Source of the DNA: Steroidobacteraceae bacterium
GTDB lineage: Bacteria > Pseudomonadota > Gammaproteobacteria > Steroidobacterales > Steroidobacteraceae
Assembly (NCBI GenBank): GCA_041395505.1
Contig: JAWLAG010000002.1
Coordinates: 811,001 to 875,000 of the forward strand
DNA length: 64,000 bases
Direction: 5' to 3'
The position numbers and the translations under genes are program-made. The notes beneath the pieces were generated by a model. It did no database searches and was not told the origin of the DNA. It saw nothing but the letters and a program-made list of their open reading frames with translations. Shown here one piece after another: positions 44,831 through 53,341 of this stretch (positions are counted from its first letter, which is position 1; each line of letters opens with the position of its first letter).

Positions 44831-44920
44831 AGTCGTGATGCGCCAGCTGACAGCTCGGGTTTGCCGCGTCGCCTCACGCGTAGTAGTCTCACCCACATAA
44901 CAACGACAAAAGGGGGCCAT

Positions 44921-45358
44921 ATGAACGAACAGACTGCCACCGCAACACCCAAGCACCTTTGGGTCGTCGGCATATTGGCCACGCTTTGGAATTCCGTCGG
45001 CTGTGTCGACTACTTCATGACACAGACGAAGAACATGAATTACCTGAAGGCTTTCACTCCGGAGCAGATCGATTATTTCGGCGCGTTTCCAGCCTGGGCA
45101 GACGCCGCCTGGGCCCTCGGCGTCTGGGGTGCCCTCGCCGGGTCCATTTTACTGCTACTGCGGCAGCGCTTCGCCGTGCATGCCTTCGGACTCTCGCTGC
45201 TTGGCATGGCCGTCGCCTTCCTCTACCAGTTCGGCCTGTCCGATGCGCTTGCGCTGTTCGGTGCCGGACCAAGCCTGTTCACGCTTGTCATTGTGGTAAT
45301 CGGGATCGCGCTGTTCGTCTACGCCCGGAAAATGGCTGCGCGCGGCGTATTGGGGTAG
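44921..45358 (+). CDS. Four-helix membrane protein
   Basis: A 145-residue protein with four predicted transmembrane helices, starting at an ATG 3-8 bp after an AGGGGG site. The segment YFGAFPAWADAAWALGVWGALAGSILLLLRQRFAVHAFGLS resembles the corresponding part of 11931-12365, so they form a small family in this genome. It is the last plus-strand gene before the all-minus region. Function unknown. Confidence 0.75.
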   Translation: MNEQTATATPKHLWVVGILATLWNSVGCVDYFMTQTKNMNYLKAFTPEQIDYFGAFPAWADAAWALGVWGALAGSILLLLRQRFAVHAFGLSLLGMAVAFLYQFGLSDALALFGAGPSLFTLVIVVIGIALFVYARKMAARGVLG

Positions 45359-45387
45359 CGTCTGGCGATAGCCCTCGTGGCGGAACG

Positions 45388-46164
45388 CTAATGCGACGGT
45401 GGCTCCCAAAGCTCGATCTTGTTGCCTTCCGGATCGATGACCCACGCGAACTTGCCAAATTCTGATTCTTCGATCTTCTCCAGCACCTGGCAGCCTTCGG
45501 ATTTGAGCGTTGCAACCAGGGCGTGGAGGTCCGCAACGCGATAGTTGATCATGAAAGGCGACTTGCTCGGCGCGTAGTAATCGCTGTCGGCGCTGCTGAT
45601 TGTCCAGGTCGTCATGCCGTTCGCAGGACGACCTGCGCTGTCGGTCCACTCGAATACCGCGCCGCCCCAGTCTTTTACATCGATGCCCAGATGTTCCCGG
45701 TACCAGGCGCGTAGGGCGCTCGCATCCTTCGCTTTGAAAAAGATTCCGCCAATTCCGGTGATTCGCTTCATCGGGGTCTCCTTGCTCTCTGCGGGGGCGG
45801 GCATGACATTGCCTCTGGACCCCCGTTTGTCGCGCCAAAGTAATTTCTCTTCGGTGCGCTCGTCGAAAAAGTCCGGGCAGCGTCCATCGCCCTTGCCGGT
45901 CAGGCCACCATCTGGGCTGCAAATGACTCTACCGTCCTGGTCGTAAAGTGCGCTCGGCTCGTCGCAACATGAGGGCGGCACATAGAAAACAAGTTGGTCG
46001 CGAAACCGGTATTGCCAGATCGAGGTCGGTGGGTTGGTTACTGGCGCCGCCGAGGACTTATCGATCAGTTCGGATACGAAACCAGGCGGGCTTTCTTCGG
46101 CCACGGCACCACAGCCGGCGATCGTTGACAATATCAAGCAGATTACGTATCGATAGTTGGTCAT
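45388..46164 (-). CDS. DUF6970-like lipoprotein reading through into a VOC protein
   Basis: One open frame holds two units. Residues 1-110 look like a lipoprotein: signal MTNYRYVICLILSTIAGC and a DUF6970-type body (YRFRDQLVFYVPPSCC...CSPDGGLTGKGDGRC). Residues 132-258 are a complete VOC domain starting MKRITGIGGIFFKAKDASALRAWYREHLG and ending GNKIELWEPPSH. The VOC part has its own AAGGAGA ribosome binding site (45777-45783) six bases before ATG 45771, so it is probably translated on its own as well. A genuine fused lipoprotein would place the VOC domain outside the cytoplasm. The frame is open four codons upstream to a GTG at 46176. Confidence 0.7.
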   Translation of the reverse strand: MTNYRYVICLILSTIAGCGAVAEESPPGFVSELIDKSSAAPVTNPPTSIWQYRFRDQLVFYVPPSCCDEPSALYDQDGRVICSPDGGLTGKGDGRCPDFFDERTEEKLLWRDKRGSRGNVMPAPAESKETPMKRITGIGGIFFKAKDASALRAWYREHLGIDVKDWGGAVFEWTDSAGRPANGMTTWTISSADSDYYAPSKSPFMINYRVADLHALVATLKSEGCQVLEKIEESEFGKFAWVIDPEGNKIELWEPPSH

Positions 46165-46342
46165 GATTTCACACACGACAGGGTTTGCGCCACCGGCGCG
46201 ATGCTCGCACGGCTGTCAGCGCTTGACCAGCCCCAGCTTGACGTCGACATGGGCCACGGCAGCGAGCGTTTGGCCGTTATCAGTCCTTAGCATCGGCGTT
46301 CGGTTGAGCCACCCTGTCAATTCAATTATTGCCCTACGGTTG

Positions 46343-47149
46343 TCAACCCGGCTTGCGGGCGGCAACCAGAATCGCAGGGTTTGGCAATGAGTAGGTGTCA
46401 CCCTGCATGAAGGCGTTCGCGCGCTGCCTTACAGTCTTTTCGATAGCCGTCTGCACATCGGCCGGAAACAAAACCATGTTCGCCCAGTCGCGGAATGCTG
46501 CCAAGTACGAATCCATTGATTTGGTTTTCCATGCGATTGGCAACTCGCGCACTTTGGGATTGCGAAATCCGGCGTCGCGGGTAATTCTTTCGAAAACCGC
46601 AAAATCGCTGACGCCAAACAACGGTCCGTGAGGCAGCTCCGCTGCACCCGCGTGTTCTTCCACAGCCGCGAAAAACAAGCCGAATGCGTCAAGTTTGCCG
46701 GGATCACCCCAAACGGTAAATCCAACCCGGCCCCCTGGCCGGAGCACTCTGAACGCTTCGCGCAGGACGGCGTCTGGGTCACCGGAGTGATGAAGTACAA
46801 AATTGCCTACAACGACATCGAAGTCGTTGTCGGCGAACGGTAGTTTTTCCGCAGCACCGACACGAAATTCAATGTCTGGATAGTTTCGCCGGGCTTCAGC
46901 AAGCATGGTGTCGGAAAAATCGAGCCCGACTGGTCTCGCTCCTCGCTTCGCAGCCATTCCCGCAGTGAGGCCAGGGCCCGTTCCGACATCGAGAATCCGA
47001 TCGCCCTTCCTGGCACCAACCTCGTCCAGTAGCGGCGTGATCCCCTCGCCAACCAGCGCACCGAACCCATCCATGTAACTGGCGGCACAGCGCGACCAGG
47101 TTTCGTTCTCAAATTGCGCAACTGTTTTTGAATCGAATTGGCTTTGCAT
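46343..47149 (-). CDS. SAM-dependent methyltransferase
   Basis: A 268-residue Methyltransf_11-type enzyme: RILDVGTGPGLTAGMAAKRGA is the SAM loop, then VGLDFSDTMLAEARRNYPD, LPFADNDFDVVVGNFVLHH and AFRVLRPGGRVGFTVW. A strong AAAGGAG site precedes the ATG. The 178-bp stretch downstream (46165-46342) holds no gene I can support; a 61-codon frame there overlaps this gene's 3' end and looks like chance. Confidence 0.9.
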   Translation of the reverse strand: MQSQFDSKTVAQFENETWSRCAASYMDGFGALVGEGITPLLDEVGARKGDRILDVGTGPGLTAGMAAKRGARPVGLDFSDTMLAEARRNYPDIEFRVGAAEKLPFADNDFDVVVGNFVLHHSGDPDAVLREAFRVLRPGGRVGFTVWGDPGKLDAFGLFFAAVEEHAGAAELPHGPLFGVSDFAVFERITRDAGFRNPKVRELPIAWKTKSMDSYLAAFRDWANMVLFPADVQTAIEKTVRQRANAFMQGDTYSLPNPAILVAARKPG

Positions 47150-47362
47150 TGGCTGGTCTCCTTTTGACTAACAGGAAGAGGCCAGAGCAACGCCCGACAC
47201 CCATGCGAAACTGCGCGTGAGGAATCAAGTTTGTCTATGCAAACTACCTAGCCTCTGTTGCACGCTCATCCCGCGTAGCGTTAGGCGTCAGAACGCCACT
47301 CATGAGACCCATACGCTTAGTGCAGCGATGCTAGCACCATATCACTAGAACGACGCCTTGAT

Positions 47363-47740
47363 CTACGAATAGGCTGTCCCATCCTTGTGCCGCCACTTGC
47401 CATCGGAGTTGTAGCTCATCAGGTCGATATCGGAGCAGGTGGCCAAATCGTCAGGTTGGCGCGATCCGATTTCGAGGTAAACAGCTGCGATGCCGCCGGA
47501 ATTCTGCAAATGGTGGCCATTCCCCGTGCCTTTGGGGAAGCCGGCGCAGTCGCCTGCGCGGAGTACCGTGGGCCCCATGTCTTCTACCAATGTGAGCTCG
47601 CCCGCCAGGACGTAGACGAACTCGTCTTCGTGGCTGTGCCAATGGCGCTGGCGCAGACGCTGTGCGCACGGGGAGTCAAATGGCGCCGGATAGCCTGAAC
47701 CAGGTTCTACCGATATGGCATCAAGGTTGATCTTCGGCAT
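47363..47740 (-). CDS. Cupin-domain protein
   Basis: A 125-residue single-domain cupin. Motif 1 is RHWHSHEDEFVYVLAGELTLVED (two His and a Glu for metal), motif 2 is DCAGFPKGTGNGHHLQN with a terminal His. This is the usual 3-His/1-Glu set. It may be an isomerase, a dioxygenase or a sugar-binding protein. The 213 bp downstream (47150-47362) contain a GCGTTAGGC element at 47279-47287 but no convincing complete attC. Confidence 0.87.
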   Translation of the reverse strand: MPKINLDAISVEPGSGYPAPFDSPCAQRLRQRHWHSHEDEFVYVLAGELTLVEDMGPTVLRAGDCAGFPKGTGNGHHLQNSGGIAAVYLEIGSRQPDDLATCSDIDLMSYNSDGKWRHKDGTAYS

Positions 47741-47783
47741 GAAGGCTACCTCGTGGACGCCGCTGATCTATCGTGCGATTCGC

Positions 47784-48257
47784 TCAATCGGACAAGGCCG
47801 ATTGTCGGCCGAGAACGACCACCCATGGTGAGTCGTCGTGAAAGGAGTCGATCAGGATATCCAGGTTGTTTTCGTCAACGAAGCGAACCGCCTGACCTTC
47901 CGATGCACGCACGATATCGACCAGGTCCTGTGGATCGTGGGGACCCATCATCTGCCAGTTGCCGAGGTAAAGCCAATCACGCAAGGATTTGACGGGTGCG
48001 CCACCCGTAATGGCGAATCGTCCGCGGCCCATGTTTGCCAGATGTGGCTGAAGTGCTGCGTCGGGCGCTTCTTCTTCGTCGTAGCAGACAAGTACGCGCG
48101 TACAGTTCGCCAAAACACATTGCAGGAGCTGGTTTCGAACGACCTCGGTGCGCTTCGATGAGCCTGTCAGTTCCCAGACTCGCCCGGATGGGCCCTTGCG
48201 GCGTATCAGGGAGGATTCTGCCGCGCGCAATACACTGGCCGGATCGAGGTTCATCAC
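47784..48257 (-). CDS. Uncharacterised cytoplasmic protein
   Basis: A 157-residue protein I do not recognise. It begins MMNLDPASVLRAAESSLIRRKGPSGRVWELTGSSKRTEVV and alternates short strands and helices (TRVLVCYDEEEAPD, RFAITGGAPVKSLRDWLYLGNWQMM, VRFVDENNLDILIDSF), ending in a hydrophobic strand VVVLGRQSAL. Codon use looks like that of neighbours. It lies 3 bp downstream of a DUF3291 gene, perhaps one transcript. Confidence 0.65.
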   Translation of the reverse strand: MMNLDPASVLRAAESSLIRRKGPSGRVWELTGSSKRTEVVRNQLLQCVLANCTRVLVCYDEEEAPDAALQPHLANMGRGRFAITGGAPVKSLRDWLYLGNWQMMGPHDPQDLVDIVRASEGQAVRFVDENNLDILIDSFHDDSPWVVVLGRQSALSD

Positions 48258-48260
48258 TCG

Positions 48261-48758
48261 CTAACCGGCGGGGCAAGTGTCGTCAAAGCACGCAAGGTCG
48301 GCGCTTTGCTGTTCGGCTGGGTTCGGGAAAGGGCGCTTGAACGTAAACGCCTGTGACGATGGTCCATTGGCTTGCAACGCGGTGAGCCTGGCCCTGGCTT
48401 CCTCGACCGTCGGCTTGTGCCCAGCCGCGATCCACCACAGCACCAGATAGGCCTCTCCCATCGGTGCGAACCACTCCTTGCGCCGTCGCATGACTTCGAT
48501 ATGCGCGGTTCGATACACATAGCTATGTAACGAAGCGATGTCGGTCCATACCGAGAGATTGACTATGTAATCGACGCCAAAAGGTCGAATCGCTGTCGCA
48601 TCACCGTCCTCGGTCTGCAGTCGCCAGACAAATCCTGGCGACTGCTCAGCCAGTGCATTGATCCTATCGAGATTCGCGACAAAAGCCGTCAGCCTAGGCG
48701 AGTCGATCGGCGCGATGAGACGCGCGACGTTCAGCTGCGCGAGTTCGTACTCAGCCAC
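48261..48758 (-). CDS. DUF3291-family protein
   Basis: A 165-residue DUF3291 protein: AEYELAQLNVARLIAPIDSPRLTAFVANLDRINALAEQSPGFVWRLQ, then NLSVWTDIASLHSYVYRTAHIEVMRRRKEWF and YLVLWWIAAGHKPTVEEARARL. The fold is of the dimeric alpha-beta barrel (ABM-like) kind. Function unknown; related monooxygenase-like proteins bind small organic molecules. Typical length with a short extra tail. Confidence 0.87.
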   Translation of the reverse strand: MAEYELAQLNVARLIAPIDSPRLTAFVANLDRINALAEQSPGFVWRLQTEDGDATAIRPFGVDYIVNLSVWTDIASLHSYVYRTAHIEVMRRRKEWFAPMGEAYLVLWWIAAGHKPTVEEARARLTALQANGPSSQAFTFKRPFPNPAEQQSADLACFDDTCPAG

Positions 48759-48814
48759 CGGAGCGCTGCGTTGAATTCATGCCACTGCCTGGTCCGGCAT
48801 ATCGACCGAGCGGG

Positions 48815-49210
48815 TCATATCGGCTGTCCTGACGAATGGCTTGAGAAGAATGTAATCATATGTCCCGCAGGTTCTCGAACGGCAAATACCTCGTGATCGA
48901 TCGACGGACGGGCTTCGATAGGCGACGGATTGAGTCCATGTTGAACCAACCGATGATGCATTGTTCGAAGATCGTCAACCATGAGATCGAAAGAGGCGGC
49001 GCCGGCGCTAACTGAGTCTTTTCGCATCAGGACCAGATGTGTGCCACCACGCATTTCATAGACCGAAACTTCGGCTCCGTCAAAAATGCTGCGCATGCCC
49101 ACGATTCGCATGAAATGAGCGGAGTCTTCCATGCAGTCTGTCTCCAGAACAACGTGTGCGACACCGACGGTGGGACGCTCGTCGGGTTCGGTCGTCGGTC
49201 CATCCAGCAT
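48815..49210 (-). CDS. VOC-superfamily protein
   Basis: A 131-residue VOC domain: VGVAHVVLETDCMEDSAHFMRIVGMRSIFDG, YEMRGGTHLVLM, FDLMVDDLRTMHHRLVQHGL and VREPAGHMITFFSSH. Metal ligands are plausible at the His of VAHVVLE and the His of GTHLVL. Substrate unknown. It starts immediately after the DUF1566 gene. Confidence 0.82.
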   Translation of the reverse strand: MLDGPTTEPDERPTVGVAHVVLETDCMEDSAHFMRIVGMRSIFDGAEVSVYEMRGGTHLVLMRKDSVSAGAASFDLMVDDLRTMHHRLVQHGLNPSPIEARPSIDHEVFAVREPAGHMITFFSSHSSGQPI

Positions 49211-49218
49211 GTCGGGAT

Positions 49219-49770
49219 CTACTCGCCCGGTTTTGGCATGTTTCGGACCAGGCGGACGTGGTAGATATTTGATTCGTCAGTGCTCGACCAGGCATCGCTG
49301 GTGCCTATGGCCGAAACAAGTGCGACACCTTCTGCCTCCGGAGTCGAGGTCCAGAAGAACCCGTCTGACGACCAAGCCGGCCTGGTCGGAAAGACTATGA
49401 GGCTGAAGGACGGATTGTAGCAGCGCGATTCACGCAAGGTCAGTAGTTCAGACTTCGAAGGCAATCGCCAGGATTCCTCGTCGGTCGTTCTGGAAGCCGC
49501 CAGTACCTTTGCTTCGGCAAAGCTGATATTCGGCCCCGGATTGACGGCGTTCGGATCATCGGCGACGCAATTGTCTCCTGTCCACGACTGGCCCTCGAGG
49601 CAACGCATCCATATAAGTCCGGACGTTTTGTCCAGAACTTGGCTTCCTCCCGCTACAAATATGAAGTCGCTCGCATTTCGGGTCGGTGCGCCACTGCAAG
49701 TCTGCTCACCCGAAGACGCGCAAGTGCAATAACCGATCGCCAGCGCAACAAACAACGAACCTGGACGCAC
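49219..49770 (-). CDS. Exported DUF1566 (Lcl C-terminal domain) protein
   Basis: About 183 residues from a GTG at 49770. A signal peptide (RPGSLFVALAIGYCTCASS) precedes the DUF1566 body: QVLDKTSGLIWMRCLEGQSW...SFAEAKVLAASRTTDEESWRLPSKSELLTLRES...FPTRPAWSSDGFFWTSTP...IYHVRLVR. Such domains occur in adhesins and diversity-generating C-type-lectin-like proteins, but no reverse transcriptase or template repeat is present here. It is probably a periplasmic or surface protein. Confidence 0.83.
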   Translation of the reverse strand: MRPGSLFVALAIGYCTCASSGEQTCSGAPTRNASDFIFVAGGSQVLDKTSGLIWMRCLEGQSWTGDNCVADDPNAVNPGPNISFAEAKVLAASRTTDEESWRLPSKSELLTLRESRCYNPSFSLIVFPTRPAWSSDGFFWTSTPEAEGVALVSAIGTSDAWSSTDESNIYHVRLVRNMPKPGE

Positions 49771-49889
49771 ATTGCCTCCTACTTTGTCATAGCAGCGGCC
49801 TCCCGCTGGGAGTGATCGCAATTAGCGTACCGTAAGCGGCTGCGAACAGCATGATTTTCTGATGCGAAATCGACCCGCCTTGAGTCGAT

Positions 49890-50147
49890 TCAAAGCACGC
49901 GCCATTTCAGCAACAAATATCCCAACAGGATCAACAGAATGACAATGGCCGGGACGACGATTCGCGTCACCTGCGTTTGTCTCGCGACGGCCGCACGCTG
50001 CAGATCGATGCTCTCCTGGACTGTTTTATTGCTGCGGTCCAATTGCGCCTGGGCGATTTGGAGATGCTCTTGCTGCGTATTTATCGCACGGCGCTGATTT
50101 TCCTCTATGCGGCCGAGTAGCTCGAGGATTTTTTCAATGTCGCTCAT
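49890..50147 (-). CDS. Small coiled-coil protein with C-terminal membrane anchor
   Basis: An 85-residue protein: a long amphipathic helix (IEKILELLGRIEENQRRAINTQQEHLQIAQAQLDRSN...) followed by one transmembrane segment (IVVPAIVILLILLGYLLL) and a short basic tail. Start is ATG 50147; the frame upstream is non-coding. Function unknown; the design suits a tail-anchored scaffold. Confidence 0.7.
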   Translation of the reverse strand: MSDIEKILELLGRIEENQRRAINTQQEHLQIAQAQLDRSNKTVQESIDLQRAAVARQTQVTRIVVPAIVILLILLGYLLLKWRVL

Positions 50148-50178
50148 TACGTGCAGGTCCTTGATGAGATTGCAGTTG

Positions 50179-50403
50179 TCATGGTTGGTCGACACTGACC
50201 AATTTGGTCCGGCCACGCGATCCGGATTTGATAGTGACCAGAGACTTTCGGCAGCCGAAGTGTAGCGCAACCAGCGCTATCAGTTCCTGGTTGGCGCGAC
50301 CATCAACCGGCGGCGACTTCAACCGGGCCAGCCAGGACCCGTCGCGCTCCTGCACGAGTTCAGAGCGACTTGATCGCGGCTTGACTTTGACCTGCAGGAT
50401 CAT
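50179..50403 (-). CDS. DUF167 (YggU-like) protein
   Basis: A 74-residue DUF167 protein: MILQVKVKPRSSRSELV, then SWLARLKSPPVDGRANQELIALVALHFGCRKSLVTIKSGSRGRTKLVSV. The family core K-(V/A)-x-P-(V/A)-D-G-x-A-N-x-E-L is complete. Function is not established. Placed between the coiled-coil and membrane protein genes, possibly with an upstream start at 50418. Confidence 0.88.
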   Translation of the reverse strand: MILQVKVKPRSSRSELVQERDGSWLARLKSPPVDGRANQELIALVALHFGCRKSLVTIKSGSRGRTKLVSVDQP

Positions 50404-50454
50404 CGGTACAACGCTCATGCAAATTGAAACAAAGGACGATGGCAACCGTGACTA

Positions 50455-50820
50455 TTATTCGTCTTCCCATCGTCGATCGCCAATGAGCCACAGCGGCATC
50501 GTTAGCGGCAACAGCAGCAGCAGCGACCACCATCCATGCAAGCCCAGTTCGCGCGGTCCGAAAGACCATATGCCCCAGGCGATCGCGCCCAGAAAAACCG
50601 CATAGATCGGTAGCATGAGCTGCCGATAGGGGGTCCTGGGATGCCTCCAGGGCGACAAATACTTGATGGCGACAAGAGCCCCAATGCAAACCAGCACGCC
50701 AATCATTGCCTTCAGAGTTTCGCCACGCGCAGCGAGCACGACCGAGAGAATCAAAACCCAGACAAATCCGCCCGCCCAACCGCCAGCCCAACCGATTTTT
50801 TCTTGTTTTCGCACGGCCAT
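50455..50820 (-). CDS. Four-helix membrane protein
   Basis: A 121-residue protein starting MAVRKQEKIGWAGGWAGGFVWVLILSVVLAARG, with four hydrophobic segments and a charged tail GDRRWEDE. A good AGGAAGGT-like site precedes the ATG. The longer frame upstream belongs to the GST gene region and is not coding. Family not recognised. Confidence 0.7.
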   Translation of the reverse strand: MAVRKQEKIGWAGGWAGGFVWVLILSVVLAARGETLKAMIGVLVCIGALVAIKYLSPWRHPRTPYRQLMLPIYAVFLGAIAWGIWSFGPRELGLHGWWSLLLLLPLTMPLWLIGDRRWEDE

Positions 50821-50860
50821 ACCTTCCTGCAATTTGCGCAACCCGACTACTGCTCGTTGG

Positions 50861-51640
50861 TCAGACGCTGGTAACCCGCCCGCGTCTCGCATCGTGTCGT
50901 GCCTGGTCATAAAGCCGCAAGGCAAACATGCCGGCTTTGCTGGTTCGAAATTCTTCCAGTCCGTCCAACAAAGATTGTGGTAGCTGATTTCGAGTCGGCA
51001 GCGCGGCGGGGCACGTCGGGGGCAGCAACAATGGCGCAGCCAGCGACGCAAAAGCCAGATCGGCTGCGGTAAATTGCTCGCCGACGAGGAATTGGTTTCC
51101 TTCCTCGAGACTGGCACCCACCTTGGAGAAAACTGTTTTGATGGCGTCGAGGGATCGTGCTGCGTCCTCTGCCGTGACTCGATAGCCCCGGCGAATTAGC
51201 CGCCGCGCGAGCGGGTAAACGATGGGTGTCATGCAAGCTTCGATTGCCGGAACGCCATCGGACCACAGGTCAATCATCAGTCGCCTTCGATCGAGCAGAT
51301 ATGAGTAGAGCCAGCGGCGGACATGGGGACCGAGCTCCCGATCAAAGTACGACTCCCATCGGTTGACCTCCTGCCGACGCGCGTCGTCTTTTGGATAAAG
51401 CAGATCGCCACCGCCGAAACTGTCTGCATAGGCAACGATAGCAGGGGAATCGACGAGCACATTGGAACCCACCACCAAGAGCGGCACGGTCCTGCCCTTG
51501 TTGCGAGTCGTGAAGATTCGATGAACCAAGGGAATGTGGGCTTCTTCGACGTAAGGAACGCCCGCCCGGTCCAGAGCCCACCGGGCCTTTTCGCAGTAAT
51601 GACTCAATCGAATCGTGATCAGTTTGGCCGGGCTGGACAT
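50861..51640 (-). CDS. Glutathione S-transferase-family protein
   Basis: A 259-residue GST-like protein. The N-terminal thioredoxin fold has ITIRLSHYCEKARWALDRAGVPYVEEAHIP and VPLLVVGSNVLVDSPAIVAYAD, where the cis-Pro and SPAI glutathione contacts are clear; Ser or Cys in LSHYCEKA is the likely activating residue. The C-terminal helical domain is of normal size. It overlaps the MBL hydrolase gene by 22 bp. Confidence 0.9.
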   Translation of the reverse strand: MSSPAKLITIRLSHYCEKARWALDRAGVPYVEEAHIPLVHRIFTTRNKGRTVPLLVVGSNVLVDSPAIVAYADSFGGGDLLYPKDDARRQEVNRWESYFDRELGPHVRRWLYSYLLDRRRLMIDLWSDGVPAIEACMTPIVYPLARRLIRRGYRVTAEDAARSLDAIKTVFSKVGASLEEGNQFLVGEQFTAADLAFASLAAPLLLPPTCPAALPTRNQLPQSLLDGLEEFRTSKAGMFALRLYDQARHDARRGRVTSV

Positions 51641-52665
51641 TGTGGTGGCTCGTTGCGATCGTCATTGCTGGCCCGCCGACAAACCTTGATCTCGCTGCCG
51701 ATTTCGATTTCCATGAGATCCTCGCCGACCTGAACAGGGCCATCATAGGTCGTTCGCGTTCGCGGCACGAGCTCGCCCGCTTTCGGCGCGGGATAGGCCG
51801 GATCGGTGGTGAGCAGGACCACATGTGAGTACACGGCCAGTCGGGGTCGTACTCGCGTGAATATGCGCCCAGCCTCCTCTGGAGCTGTGTGGAAGGCGGC
51901 GATTCGCCGTGCAGTCTCCGACCGTTCGAGCAAAGCAATAGGCGCAGCAATCACCTCGTGAACGAGCACATCCGTTCCCTCCGCCACACGAACCAGGTTT
52001 TCGCTCGGACGCGTATCGCCCGATACGACGACCGACCGCCCATGAAAATCGACGCGATAACCGTAAGCCGGCTCGAGCAAACCACCGTGATCCACTGCGA
52101 ATGCGGTCACTCGAAGTCCATGACGTTCGAACACGACGCCCGGCTGCACATCGTGCGTGTCGAACGCAATTCCCGCCGGCGGGAGGCCCTCACCGCGACC
52201 TCGACGGTCGATGTCCCACGCGAATGCGATAGTGAGCGCGTTGGTCATGGCCAGTGTGCCGGTTGGGCCAAAAACACGGAGCGGAGCCGCGCGACGCCCG
52301 AAAGCAGTCGGTAGCCACCCGGTCAACCACAGATCGGGCAATCCAACCGTGTGGTCGGAATGAAGATGTGTGATAAAGGTGGCGCTGACGCGCGACAGCG
52401 GGATGCCGAGCTGCCAAAGCCGCTGCGTGGCCCCGCGTCCGCAATCGATCAGCAAGGTCTCGCCGCCCGCCTCGATGAGGGTGCTCGGGCCGAAACGATC
52501 GATCACTGGTTCTGGGCGCCCAGTGCCAAGCAGCGTCACGCGAATTGCGGGCTCGCGGGCTGTTGTATCGACGTGATTAGCAGCATTTGCAACACGCGCA
52601 TTGGCGGTACCGGCAATTGAAAATGCCACCACCAGCAGAGTGCTTTGCCAAATGCTTGCGTTCAT
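51619..52665 (-). CDS. Exported MBL-fold hydrolase (RNase Z/arylsulfatase-like)
   Basis: A 348-residue metallo-beta-lactamase-fold protein starting MNASIWQSTLLVVAFSIAGTANA, a signal peptide. The zinc motif is ATFITHLHSDHTVGLPDLWLTG, with SVVVSGDTRPSENLV and a C-terminal HVVL His supplying other ligands. The layout matches periplasmic RNase Z-like hydrolases such as AtsA-type arylsulfatases. ATG 52665 overlaps the stop of the upstream membrane gene (ATGA), which supports this start. Confidence 0.88.
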   Translation of the reverse strand: MNASIWQSTLLVVAFSIAGTANARVANAANHVDTTAREPAIRVTLLGTGRPEPVIDRFGPSTLIEAGGETLLIDCGRGATQRLWQLGIPLSRVSATFITHLHSDHTVGLPDLWLTGWLPTAFGRRAAPLRVFGPTGTLAMTNALTIAFAWDIDRRGRGEGLPPAGIAFDTHDVQPGVVFERHGLRVTAFAVDHGGLLEPAYGYRVDFHGRSVVVSGDTRPSENLVRVAEGTDVLVHEVIAAPIALLERSETARRIAAFHTAPEEAGRIFTRVRPRLAVYSHVVLLTTDPAYPAPKAGELVPRTRTTYDGPVQVGEDLMEIEIGSEIKVCRRASNDDRNEPPQCPARPN

Positions 52666-53198
52666 TTGGGGCGCCATGCGGTTGCGAGACTCCACGCAGG
52701 TCCAAAAACAAACCATAAAAGTACACACCCGAATGCAGTTTTGTGCCAAGTCCGCAGAACGGCTGCGGCGTCGCCGTTGTCGACAAAACGAGCGAGCACT
52801 TCAATCAGCGCCACCGTAACAATGCATGCAATGATACAGCGTACCCATAGACCAAGATCATAGTGGACCAGGTCCCAGCCGCGAGTCGGTGCCCGCTCTG
52901 GCTTCGGACCATCGACAAATAGATGCGCAAAATGCGCGTCAGCCCATTGCACTACCAAGCCGCCAAAGGCAATGGTGAAACCGATGTAGGCAGCAGCAAG
53001 ACCATGTGCAAAGGTCGAGGTCGATCCTGCACGCAAATCGAGCGCGGTGAATACAAGAAGAAAGACGTCGATCAATGGGAGGCACAACAGTAGCGCTCGG
53101 CTGACGGGTTCGTTTCGGTGCAGGTATCGAAGTGCAAGAGCAAGAAGCAAAATGATCCAGAACCCGATTTCGCAGCCAACAATGAGTGCGTACAGCAT
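52662..53198 (-). CDS. Multipass membrane protein
   Basis: A 178-residue protein with about five hydrophobic helices: MLYALIVGCEIGFWIILLLALALRYL at the start, LLLCLPLIDVFLLVFTALDL, and a late VLLWFVFGPAWSLATAW. A hydrophilic loop with PERAPTRGWDLVHYDLGLWVR lies between helices 3 and 4. The family is common in environmental bacteria but unnamed to me. Coupled to the MBL hydrolase. The 143 bp upstream (53199-53341) hold no gene I can support. Confidence 0.72.
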   Translation of the reverse strand: MLYALIVGCEIGFWIILLLALALRYLHRNEPVSRALLLCLPLIDVFLLVFTALDLRAGSTSTFAHGLAAAYIGFTIAFGGLVVQWADAHFAHLFVDGPKPERAPTRGWDLVHYDLGLWVRCIIACIVTVALIEVLARFVDNGDAAAVLRTWHKTAFGCVLLWFVFGPAWSLATAWRPK

Positions 53199-53341
53199 TT
53201 CAGTTCGACCTGGCATGTGAGCGGTGGCGGACCTGGCACCCGAACCCTGAGCGCTCTAAATGTGCCTCTCGATCGTCGTAGCGAACAGGCCACGGAATCT
53301 CGATAGGACCGCGCGGACCGGCCAGAAGGTCGTGGATTGGT

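Noticed and set aside
46216..46401. 61-codon frame downstream of the methyltransferase
   Set aside because: It overlaps the methyltransferase 3' end, lacks a ribosome binding site and resembles nothing known to me.
47185..47286. Possible attC (GAGCAAC ... GCGTTAGGC)
   Set aside because: The right core is good, but the left core violates RYYYAAC and the inner arms do not pair convincingly.
49219..49770. Diversity-generating retroelement target, because of the DUF1566 domain
   Set aside because: No reverse transcriptase, accessory gene or template/variable repeat pair is visible nearby.
53199..53341. tRNA-like 3' end (CAGGGTTCGGGTGCCAGG on the minus strand) suggesting an integration site
   Set aside because: The putative T-arm stem does not pair and no anticodon or acceptor arm could be found, so there is no tRNA gene or convincing att remnant.
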